Source: Ligustrum vulgare
Lineage: Eukaryota > Streptophyta > Magnoliopsida > Lamiales > Oleaceae
Direction of reading: 5' to 3'
Assembly (NCBI GenBank): GCA_963555705.1
Contig: OY743170.1
Coordinates: forward strand, 10,517,096 to 10,581,095
Length of the DNA stretch: 64,000 nucleotides
Below, one piece after another: positions 23,242 through 34,200 of the stretch (the stretch's first letter is position 1; each line of letters starts with the position of its first letter). The notes below the pieces were generated by a model. The model worked only from the letters and a program-made list of their open reading frames with translations, had not been told where the DNA came from and searched no databases. The translations under genes were made by a program, and so were the position numbers.

Positions 23242-23888
23242 CTAGTATTTCACCTGTGCGATGCACGGAAGTCGTTATTCACAATATCGATTTTAATAAG
23301 TATTTATAAAATTTTAATGGTTATATATAATCAACACATATATAAATGCATAAAAAATAATTATCTATTTCAATAATTATTAGACTTTAAAAAATAATAT
23401 ACATAATTCAAATTATTAAAAACATCTTTGAATAGTAAACGTCAATTTATATATTTAAATATTTGAATTTAATAAATAAAACTTTATTTACAAAAATAAG
23501 CAGTCAAATAGTAATTTTGAAAATCTCGCAATTATCATGATACGACAATCGAGTAAAGTTAAAAATCACGAAATTGTACCAAAAATCTTATACCCTATAA
23601 TCTTTAAAAATTTATCAAAATTAAGTATGCTTAAAAAATATTAATCATTGTATTAATATTATTAACTTAAAAGAAATCAAAGTATTAACTCTCCAATATT
23701 AACCTTCGTTCAATAACTTTTTTCGATAAATTATTTATAAGTAACACATTTTTTCAACCCACATTTTAATCACATATATTTCTCCAAAAATTTTCTCAAT
23801 TACACATTTTATTATAATACTAAAACATAAAGAATTTAAGAATTAATTCTGTCAGACTATCATATTTTTATATATAGTATAGATTTTC
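23242..23888 (-). mobile_element. Helitron family 1, copy D (internally deleted)
   Basis: CTAG at 23242-23245, hairpin TGTGC-GAT-GCACG, then the same body as H1 at 12001. About 0.5 kb present in R1-R3 is missing near 23815-23820 (ACACATTTTAT joins TATAATACTAAAAC). The 5' tip at 23888 is TTTTATATATAGTATAGAT, one of the best preserved. Confidence 0.75.
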
Positions 23889-24375
23889 ACCAGTGCAATG
23901 AACTAAAATTGTTATCCGTAATATCTATAATCATTCATTAAAATTTAATGATTATACATAATCAACACAAATAAAAAAGATATAAAAATAATTTCCCCAT
24001 TCTCATCATATATTTAACATTTTTCTCAATTTTCATTCAAAAACTAAAATACAATAATTAAAAATATGTGTTTAATTTTAATATACGACAATTGAACAAC
24101 GTCGAAGATCAAGAAACTATTATATCATAAAATCTTTGCACAATTATTAAAATTAAAAATGATTAAAAAATATTAATCATTAGTTACCATAATAGTAGAC
24201 TATTAGTTAGTGTGTGTGTGTGTCGAGATTTTGCCTTCACATTTGGAGTATAACTATTTTGTATTCACATTAATCTCTTTTTACATTCACACTAACCAAA
24301 CCATATAAGGGATATGCACTTTAGGCGGAAAAACAGTAGCTTCTATGGCAAGTTATACTTCTACTTTTATTAATA
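23889..24375 (-). repeat. Helitron family 1 remnant
   Basis: It starts with the degenerate 3' end TTTCACCAGTGCAATGAACT, homologous to 13217 onward, then decays through a GT run at 24209-24222 into unfamiliar DNA before the next Helitron at 24376. Confidence 0.55.
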
Positions 24376-26103
24376 CTAGTGCATCACCCATGCGATGCAC
24401 GAATATTGTATCGTACAAAATATATTGTAAAATTAGTGAATAATTTTGGTATATTGAAAAGAGTAATCCTACAGGTACAGGCTCTGTACGAATGCAATTT
24501 TCCAATTGAAAATACAAATTTGATTTGTAATAAAATATGTCAACACTTTTCTTTTAAATTTAGTATAAGCATTATAAATTCCATACTACACCATTTTAAT
24601 CCATAAATAAAAATAAGTGAGATATTGAGGATGCTATGTTTGTCGGATACTTTAGTATTTTACTTAATACATTAGTAAATAATACTAAAGTATTCGCCAA
24701 ATATAAATATATTGTGGAAGGTATCAATTATTTCTCATGATTTATGCCTCTCGTATTTAAGTTTTTCCAATTTTGATTCAAAAATATAATCACAATAATT
24801 ATAAATGTGTGCTTAATCTTAAACCCACAAATATTTGTATTTAACCAATAAAACTATATTTTTAATTATAAAATCAAGTAGTCAAAATAATAATTACATA
24901 AATTTAGCAATTATCATGATATGACAACATGCTATGTTGGTGACAAAAAAAATTATAACGAAAATGGTATACCATATAATCTTCACACAACTATTAAAAT
25001 TAAGAATGATTAAAAGAATATTATTCGCTTTTAACCACAATTTTTGCATTTTCCTCACGTATTTAACATTTTATCTAAATTTCTTTCAGAAATATCAATC
25101 ACAATAATTATAAGCTTTTGTTTAATCTTAAGAGCAAATATTTGTATTTGACCAATAAAAATGATTGTTAATTTCAATAATTTTTATGAGTTATGGTCAA
25201 CTTCAAAGAAAATCCAAATTTAGTAGTTTATTTAATGGTGTATCATGTTTTTTATTTAATATTATGGATACAATATTGATTATGTGGAATGTATCAATAT
25301 ATTTCTAATGGTTCATGCATTCTCCTCTCGTATTTAAGCTTTAAATTTTTCATTCAAAAATAAGAATCATAATAATTATAAAAGTGTGCTGAATCTTAAC
25401 CCACAAATATTTGCATTTGACCAATAAAATTATATTTTCACCTATAAAATCAAGTGGTCAAAATAACAATTTCATAAATCTAGCAATTATCATGATATAA
25501 CAATCGACAATGTTGGAGTAAAAAAATTATAGCAAAAATCGTACCATATAACCTTTACACAACTATTAAAATTAAGAATTATTAAAAAAAATATTATTCA
25601 TTCTTAACCAATAACATTAAAGTTTTACATATAAAATCAAGTAGTTAAAATAATACTTATGCAAATCTTGCAATTATCATGACATGGCAACTGGATAACA
25701 TTGAAGGTCAAAAAATTATACCGAGAATTTTAGATCATATAATTTTTAGATAATTATTAAAATTAATCTTATATTTGTTTTATTCAAAAAAATGTATTAA
25801 TACTAATTAATACTTAAGCCAGCAAAAAATTGCATCGAGCATTTAATATGAAATGGAAAAATGAAAAGCCATTTCCCATCCACATCTCATTAATCAATTC
25901 AACATCAACAAATGAAAGGTCACTGGCATGACACGTCTTCCACCTATTCCAATATATATTCAAGTTGCTAATTAATGTTAAACAATTGTATCGGAAATCA
26001 GGGAAAAAAAACACAAAAAAACATAAGGTTTCCAAAAAAATAAGTGACAGTGGGCGGGAAAATTTTTTTACGGCTGTTGTGGTTTAATATATACTATAAA
26101 TAA

Positions 26104-26143
<40 letters not shown>

Positions 26144-26161
26144 TATTATGATTAAGATAAG
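24376..26161 (-). mobile_element. Helitron copy F
   Basis: The 3' end is CTAG (24376-24379) with hairpin CATGC-GAT-GCATG/CACG. The 5' side shows GGGCGGGAAAATTTTTTTAC, GGCTGTTGTGG, TTAATATATAC, an AAT microsatellite (26103-26142) and tip units GATTAAGATAAGA, which on the minus strand read TCTTATCTTAATC. Repeated motifs such as ACCAATAAAA and CAATTATCATGATA inside suggest internal duplication. No Rep or helicase frame is seen. Confidence 0.6.
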
Positions 26162-27960
26162 ATTTCTCCCGTACACAAAATGCATAAAAAATAATATATT
26201 AAAATAATTAATAAAATTTTACAAACAATAAAACTACTTCAAATTATAATAGCTTCTTTGAGTAATAAAAATCAATTTATATATTTAAGTAGTAAATGAT
26301 TATTAAGTTTTCCACATTTTTTCATAAAAAAAAAAAAAAAAAAATGAAGTTGTTGTTCGATAAAAAATTGATATTATTTTTTATCGAAAATAACAGATAT
26401 TTTGCACATTGTTTGGAGTTGCGTTTTTAAGTATTAAAATGAACATCCTTAATAATTTCAATTTCATTTCCCATTGCATTAAATGCATCATCAAGCCCCT
26501 GTTTGGTACCTATTATTTTTAAATCTCATTTTTTAAAAACTCATTTTCAACCACATTATACCAATAAAATAATCTACACATAAGTCCAAAAATATTCTCC
26601 AATTTTTAACTACACATTCTCCAAAAATTTACTATTCAAAATCACATTATTCCAAATAATGGGTCTCAAACAGGGACCAAATGCAGTCAACACGTCATCC
26701 ATAACATAGTAATTAATTTCACTATGTAAAATGATTTCCATAATACCATTCAAATGTATATCATTGTGATGACATAATAATTAGTTTTAGTTTCAATAAA
26801 TTATTAATTATCATGAGTACCTCTTACGTTGATGCAAGCAAGTTTGATTCAAATAATTAAAAAAAATGAATAGTCACCGTTTTCTAAAAAAAAAAAAAAA
26901 ATTACTGCTTTCTGGGAAAAAAATCTATTAAGAAGTGTAAACAAATTTATTTGTCACTAATATTTTTAACTAAACAAAAAAGAACAAATATTAAAGTTTA
27001 ATAAAATATTAATCTAATTAATGCACAAATAATGCACGAAAAAGTAAAGTTATTTTTGTTTTTCAAAGTTAATGTGTAGTTTTCCAAATGTATTAATTTC
27101 TTTATAAAATTTATTTTTTATAAAGCAATTAATGATGAATATTAATGCATTCCAATTTTTGGAAAGTATTTTAGACTGGAAAACAAAAATGATCTACGAA
27201 AGTTGCAATTTAACAATATGAATTTTGATAAGTGCTTGTTAATTTTTAATGCTTATACATAATTTCTCTCGTATACAAAATGCATAAAAAAATAATATTA
27301 TATTAAAATAATTATTAAAATTTTACAAATAATAAAACTACTTCAAATTATAATAGTTATATTTTTTATCATCAACTCTTTATTAATTTCCACATCTTGT
27401 CTTTTGAGACGATTTTTGTTCAATATATTTGTTTTGTTGGCGAAAAATACTTATTTATCTCTCATATTTTTAAATAATCAAAATAAATAATTAATACAAA
27501 AGTTTAAAAAAATATTTGGACATCCTTTCAATGCAAATTAGCAGAATATTTGAATAGAAATTGCGATTAGAAATAAAATTTATTAATTAATTGAAAGTTA
27601 TAAATAACAATGCGATTAAAAAAAGTTAAGGATATAAAAGCAAAACTAAACAAACACCGAAGATTGATCTTGCAATTAAACTATGGTGTAAATTTAAAAA
27701 AATGTGTTGTATGAATATAGTTCCCTAAAATAATATATATATATATATATATATATAGACAAACTATTAGCATTCAATACATGTAGTCAAGTGCCTATTT
27801 ACAATGCATTACACATTTTCCCACATTAAATGTCTCATTAATTGTCAACAACTCATTTCCCAATTCCGGAAATTCAATTGAAAAAAAAAAAAAAATTCCA
27901 AAAATAGAAAGTGCAAATGGGCGGGAAAAAATTTTGACAGCACTTCTGTTTTTATATATA
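26162..27960 (-). mobile_element. Helitron-like unit G with a MITE inside
   Basis: The right side ends TGGGCGGGAAAAAATTTTGA, CAGCACTTCTG, TTTTTATATATA, the 5' tip style of families 2 and 3, and abuts CTAG of copy B2. No hairpin 3' end is found on the left, so it may be truncated by F. A segment at 26165-26290 recurs at 27256-27360. A MITE lies at 26496-26677 and a TA run at 27738-27758. Confidence 0.45.
26496..26677. mobile_element. Short MITE with CCCTGTTTG ends
   Basis: Ends are inverted: left CCCCTGTTTGGTACCTATTA, right (minus strand) TCCCTGTTTGAGACCCATTA. Inside is CATTCTCCAAAA on a TTTTAACTACACA background common to several MITEs of this window. I could not define the target duplication, so the superfamily is left open. 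Confidence 0.6.
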
Positions 27961-29412
27961 CTAGTAATCGCACCCGTGCGATGCACGGAATAAATAATAT
28001 TTATTGAATAAATTGTAAAAATACAATGTCCGATAAAAATAACACAATAAAAAAATAATAATAATAACTTGCATACACAAATTATGAATAATTTGTAATT
28101 TCATTTCTCCCTATAAGATTTCTTACTTTAATGTATAAATTGTATATTCAATATACAATCAAAATATCAAAAAAAAAAAGTTATGAATTGCATTTTTTTT
28201 AACAGTTAATTGTTCATTATCTAGTTTCCTTAGTTTATTTATTCATATAGAATTGATTATTCAAAAATAATTTTTTTTTTTAATGTTCATTCACAACCAA
28301 ATATTATTAATTAAAAACTAATTTTTCACAATTACACATACTACTTTTTAACCACGCATTCTTAAAAAAAAAAAATCAATTTTTAACCACTCAATTGATT
28401 GATTTGACAATTATTTTATTTTTTATACTACCTTCTTTCACTTTCAATCACACATTTAAAACAATTTCTATAGTTTATATCAAACTTACTCATTTTCAAT
28501 GGTTTCAAATACAATGTGACATTTTATTTTTCACCAACTATTGAAAATGATCATGTTACCCACACACACAAAAAACTATTTTTTTTGCATGTTAAATAAA
28601 TGTATGGACTATATTTTATTTTTAAATAGAATAAGTTTGATAAAACCTTATATTTTTATTTTCTATAGAATTCAATGAATTAATTGTTAAAGTCTGTAGT
28701 ATATATTTTACAAATTGATGTTATTTTAAATTTATAAAAAATAAAAAATAGATAAATGAACAAAATGAGTAAATTTATAAAATTAATTTCAAAATTATCA
28801 AAGAGTTTATCCAAACCTGAAGTTGTAGAAATTAAAATGATTCAATTGGGTTTACTTAGAAAGATCGGATATCATTATTTCTTTTAATTTGATAAGAAAA
28901 AAGATTTGAAATTAATAATTTATGTCAAATTGAAGTTAGGTAATAAATGATAAATATCATTTTATGTCTTAGATGAGATAAATTAAAAAGATTAGATATT
29001 GAAAAAAGTAAAAAGTATAAGTAAAACTTTTACCTTTATTATTTGAGGCAATTTTAAGAATGATATATTTAGAGTTTGCTCTCATTTGTTAACTTGTATT
29101 AAACTTCTCGTTAAGATCATGAATTTGACACCTATATTGCATATTTTTTGACGAAAAAATATTACAATAATTATCAAAAGAATAAAAATAATATACAATT
29201 TGATCTTTTTATAGATTTTTTTTTATTTTTTTACAATCAATAAGTCATTTATTACATGTCACTTATAATTATTTTTGCATTAATTGAAGTTTCCTAATTC
29301 AATTATTAAAATAATAATAAAATTACAAAGTTTCCTAAAATAGCAGGGACAAATGGCGGGAAACTATGTGTGGATTTTTTTGACGGCTATACTATTATTA
29401 TATATATTAAGA
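27961..29412 (-). mobile_element. Helitron family 2, copy B2
   Basis: 3' end CTAG at 27961-27964 with the perfect hairpin CCGTGC-GAT-GCACGG. The 5' end near 29412 follows GACGGCTATACTATTATTAT and TATATTAAGATA. It is the single-copy counterpart of B1: the 5' 374 bases (29039-29412) occur once here but three times in B1. It is non-coding. Confidence 0.8.
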
Positions 29413-29476
29413 TATATATATATAGATATAGATATAGATATAGATAAAAATAAAGATAAAGACAAAGATAAAGATA
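29405..29476 (-). repeat. Hexanucleotide run at a Helitron 5' tip
   Basis: On the plus strand GATATA, GATAAA, GATAAA, GACAAA, GATAAA-type hexamers follow each other about ten times, directly outside the 5' tip of B2. Similar shorter hexamer runs occur at 17893-17911 and 26143-26161. Confidence 0.8.
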
Positions 29477-29505
29477 GTATAAATATAGTATAGAAGTATA
29501 GTTAT

Positions 29506-29725
29506 TAACCATTCTTTAATATTTACCACAAAATAATATTAGTGTATATATTTAAAAGTAAGGCAATAAATTCATTCACATCTATCCAGATTTTTGCATT
29601 CACACTAATCCACTATTCTCATTTTATATATAGTAAGTATAGATTAGTGTGTGTATATATATATATACACATATATAACTAAGGCAATAAATGCATTCAC
29701 ATCTATCCATATTTGTGTGTGTGTG

Positions 29726-29757
<32 letters not shown>

Positions 29758-30144
29758 ACTAAGGCAATAAATGCATTCACATCTATCCATATTTTGGCAT
29801 TCACACTAATATACTTTGCACTCACACTAATCCACTATTTACCTTTTATATATAGTAAGTATAGTATAGATTTTTGTTCAAAAACCACAATAAACTATTA
29901 ATATGTGTTTAATCTTCACTAATCAAATATACGACAATTAAACAGTATTGAAGATCAAGAGATTATTATATAGTATAGATATTAACAATTGTTTAATATT
30001 TACCATAAAATAATATTAGTGTATATATTTAAAAAGTAAGGCATTAAATTCATTCACGTCCATCCAGATTTTTGCATTCACACTAATACACTTTGCATTC
30101 ACACTAATTTACTATTCTCCTTTTATATATAGTATAGATATAGA

Positions 30145-30193
<49 letters not shown>

Positions 30194-30315
30194 GGCAATA
30201 TATAAATAAGGAAATAAATGCATTCAATTCACATTTATCAAGATTTTTGCATCCACACTAATCCACTTTGCATTCACACTATAATCTACTATTCTCCTTT
30301 TATATATAGTATAAA
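29506..30315 (-). repeat. Four consecutive Helitron family 1 5' cassettes
   Basis: Four cassettes follow one another: 29506-29645, 29646-29870, 29988-30145 and 30146-30313, each ending TTTTATATATAGTAWR. Between the second and third lies part of an H2-like body. The second carries an internal duplication around a GT run (29713-29735), and the last a GT run of about 22 units (30148-30191). None has its 3' half. Confidence 0.75.
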
Positions 30316-30460
30316 TATAAATGCATGTGAGAGGTAGGAGCAACTGTAATAAAATAAATAATTAAACTTATTTAATTGTTCATTATTTTAGTTTTCCTTA
30401 TATAATTTATAACTTAGAAGGTTGACAATTACAGAACTTCATAATTGTTTTCGTATATTG
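30316..30460. other. Spacer between Helitron array and SINE
   Basis: AT-rich single-copy-looking DNA. I see no gene or element border in it. Confidence 0.4.
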
Positions 30461-30473
30461 TTTACAATATAAG

Positions 30474-30706
30474 TAGCCCCCATAGCACATCTCCAAGTGG
30501 GGGAGGTAAAAAGTCTCCAGCCTATTTTGCAGCTATTGTAACGAAGATTCGAATCCTGAAATATGGATGAGGAGACCCTTGATAAGTGAAGTAAAAAAGC
30601 AAGTCTCCCATCCTACACCCTTCGAGGCATATCCTGCGATTTATCACCTTCACCAAAACTCAGGACAAGGCAAATGGGAACTTTAAGGTGTAGACTACAC
30701 CTTTTT
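30474..30706 (+). mobile_element. tRNA-derived SINE with 13-bp target duplication
   Basis: Exact 13-bp flanks TTTACAATATAAG lie at 30461-30473 and 30707-30719. The element starts TAGCCCCCATAGCACATC and has a good RNA polymerase III B box (GATTCGAATCC, 30547-30557) and a weaker A box (TAGCACATCTCCAAG). It ends in ACACC plus a T-run. Size (233 bp), Pol III boxes and flanking duplication fit a plant SINE, mobilised by a LINE reverse transcriptase. It lies about 0.6 kb beyond the stop codon of the bHLH gene. Confidence 0.8.
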
Positions 30707-31287
30707 TTTACAATATAAGCAACTGTTCGATGAGAAATAGCTACAGCCTACAAGAGTACTAGTCGTACGTTAAATGCTTGTATATGATTTAGGCTGCATG
30801 AGGTGGACACAATTAGAAATGTAACAAATAGACACTGGTGGTGGTGGTGCAAGGTTGTCTTTGAAGGACAAATCTGTCTGTGCTACAGACAGTACTCGAG
30901 GCATAGAGTATGTAGTCTCGTTTGATTATACTCTCCATGTACTAATAATGACGACGACTATAGAGAATGTTTGGCTAAGCTTGCAAAAGGTGCTTATCTG
31001 ACTCAATTTGCTTATTTTGTCGTGTATGCGTGTGTTAGTCATGCCATTGTAGTCAAGAATCCGCACATTTTGGTGGAGAAGTATATACATGCACTCTAAA
31101 TCAAAAGGAGTTGGATGAATCGGGCGTACCCAATGTCCTGTTGATGATTACAGTACGAACGCATCAGCAAATTTTACTGTTAGCAAATGGTAATTATTCC
31201 AGTAAAAATGTTGACTGGCAGAATGTAGAATTCAAGGTTGTTACGATTACATCACATCACACTACAATCTAAACATATCCACAGAGC

Positions 31288-34200
31288 TTAGATTTTGCTC
31301 GAGATCGGTGTCTGATTTTGTTGCAGAAGTTGCATTAAAGGCCAGAAGATGTCCAGACGATGAAAGTTTCTCGAGGCCTGCATGGTAAGAGAGCTCAAAA
31401 ACAGATACAAGGACAAATGCTAGGGTGGACAAATGATGTGAGGCGGAAAAGTAATGAAGTAATGAGAAATGATGAATTATAATTGGTAATTTCGAAGGTA
31501 AGAATATGCCTAGTCCATAAGCCACGTTATTTTGATACTAGTACTTATTCATCTCTTTGATTGGCTTACAAAAATTAACGCTACATAAAAATTTGCAACA
31601 CCCTTCTACATAAGAAGTGCCTATTCTGCATGTAGTATACACAGTGATGAATATTTTGTTTTAATGCAAGTTATCCTTCAAAATCTGCTCATCTCTTGTG
31701 AATATTTTACATTAATTTTTTTGAAGTTAGCATTTCTACTCCCTGATTGTATAAACCTGTGTTTCTACTTTCTCAACAACTTCTCCTTGTTTTCTAAGAT
31801 CAAACTAATGAAACGGTAGAAGTTCCTGAATAGACTCAGACCATTAACACAAAAAAGATATGAAAATGATAGCCTGATCCTTTAAAAAACCATTTCTTTA
31901 CCTAAGAAATGTGTTGTCTTTTACAATGATCAGGAACTTGTATATTCCTTTAGTGAAGTTCAAATTTATTCCAGCTAGAAATCAGGTGTTGTCATTGTCC
32001 TTCTTGCTCATATTAATGTTTCCTCTAGACTGAATTCTTCTTGCGTGAATCTTCAGTAACAAATAAGGTATACTAGAATAAAGAGAATAATTAAGAAGAG
32101 TAGTACAGATATTACAATTAGATGTTTTAGGTATTCTATGACAATGGATTTTGGATCAAATTAATTTCAAATTCACCATGTGTATTCTGTTGGTCTGTCC
32201 TTCCATATTAGTATTTTAGACAAAACTGCAGTAAATACTCTTCAATTTTAAATCATTAGGAATTATCATCCGCTGAAGTATAATACATGCAGATATGAAC
32301 AACTAATAAACCATTAATACCTTTTATGTTGTTGAATGCATGCAGATGTAATCATCATGTGTACAATAGATTCTACGGTGCAAGTCTGGAGAATAATGTG
32401 ATACCTCGACAATAAAGCAGGCCCATGAATTGTCGGAACGTATTTTCATCACACCCTTGAGCACAGTTAGTTGCAAATTATAAATCACATCAGCAATTTC
32501 CATAAAGCGAGTATGGTCATTGCACAGCATCTGGTCAAATATGAATTTAATTATAAATAAGTCATACTGCATGTCTGCATCTACAGCAAAGCAGATGAGA
32601 ATGGTCTTCAGAATAAAAAAGGCCCTCCAAATTATTGTTGAGAAAAATTGCTAAACACTAGCACGTTCAAAGCCATGGACTCAGTAATTAGATGACAGGG
32701 GATACCTCTATAAGCATGTGTCCAGGGTGCTCGAGATCTTTCACAACTATGGGGTACAGTTGTTGCTCACTTCCTAATTCCACAGCCCAGCTTGTACCAT
32801 TTTGACAGTCACGGTTAACTTCAGGTCCTTTGGGAATGTTTTCATTAGTTTCCTGTCAAGGAGTTCATTGGCTATGAATAACTGCAGTTTAGCATATTCC
32901 TGTTTAACGTAATTAAAATCAAGAAAAATGGAGTTGTCAAGTGAGAAAACTCAATCGATGCTCAAAGAGGTTCTGGTGGCCTTTTTCCTTTCATTTTCTT
33001 TATCCAAATCCTCCATGTAATAGAAATATAATGTGAATCCAGAAAGAAATTTAATAATTTTTTCTTTCCTTTTGCACTTTGGATGGTAACAGTTTTAGGA
33101 TTTAGCAATTCTTTCCTAGAGTCTGATACACATTAACACCAAGACAATTGCTTTGCACGTTTCATGATATATTGCCAGAGCACTAGTTCTGGATTAAATC
33201 AGAGGTGAAGCTATCTTTTGTATGATCAATGAACTTGTACGCATGCATTTGTCCCGACAATTTAAATAAAATGCTTGACATCTCAATTGTTCTGATGCCA
33301 CCATTGAATCCTACCATAAGAGACTTTTAGTCCAGTTACAGATAACACGCCAGCAAACCCCCCCCCACCCCCCCACCCCCCCCCCCCCCGCCGCGGGGGC
33401 CCTCTCTCCGTGAATTTCTGAAGTTACAGTAAAAAGATAAGAAACAAAAAACATGATCTCATATAACACTCTTTTTACAAATACATCATCCTTTGAAGGT
33501 ATTTCACAAAGAGCTGGGTGACACTGTTACCTCTTTCAGAGCTTGCTGCCTCAGTTTATCAGCCCGATCAGTTACACTTCTTAAGAAGAGCATGTGTTTA
33601 ACGGTGCTATCTAGAAGACCATCAATGCTACACTGCAATCATAATAGAAAATAAAAAATAATCACTTGAAGAGATGGAATGTACAATGTAAGGTACCAAG
33701 CACAAATACTATAACACACTTTTGCACCATTTGGGACAAGCTCCCGCAGCTCCTTGATACGATCTTGGATCAACTGTCTATCTCGTGGTCTTGATTTTTG
33801 CTTATCCCCAGAACGGACCCTTCTCTTGTTGGTACTTAACAAGCTTAATCCTTTAACTGGGTTCACAGATCCATTTCCTTTCCTCTGCTGCTGTTTATGC
33901 GTCAATACACTCATAGTGCTTTCAATTGAAGATGCTGAAGATGACAAATAAGCTAGATTGTTCCTTCCCTTGGCAGTAAAGGCAGGTGTTGCAAAGTTCC
34001 AAGAAATTGGATCTTCTTCCACCAAGTCAACTCGTTTGGATTGACTAGGTCTTTTGGAGGCAGCAAGAAATCCAGTTGATATTTTTGTTGAGCTAGCACA
34101 ATTGAATTTGTTATATGAATTGTCATATGAGGAATTATCATCAGTGTTACTACACGCATTGGCAACAAGATCTTCTAAAAGGTGTCCAATATCGTCTTCT

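Noticed and set aside
30474..30706. Functional tRNA gene around the B box
   Set aside because: No cloverleaf can be drawn and the flanking duplication marks it as a SINE.
31262..31525. 87-codon minus-strand frame near the 3' end of the gene
   Set aside because: The true last exon uses another frame (LDIFWPLMQLLQ), joins phase 0 to the previous exon and stops at 31288.
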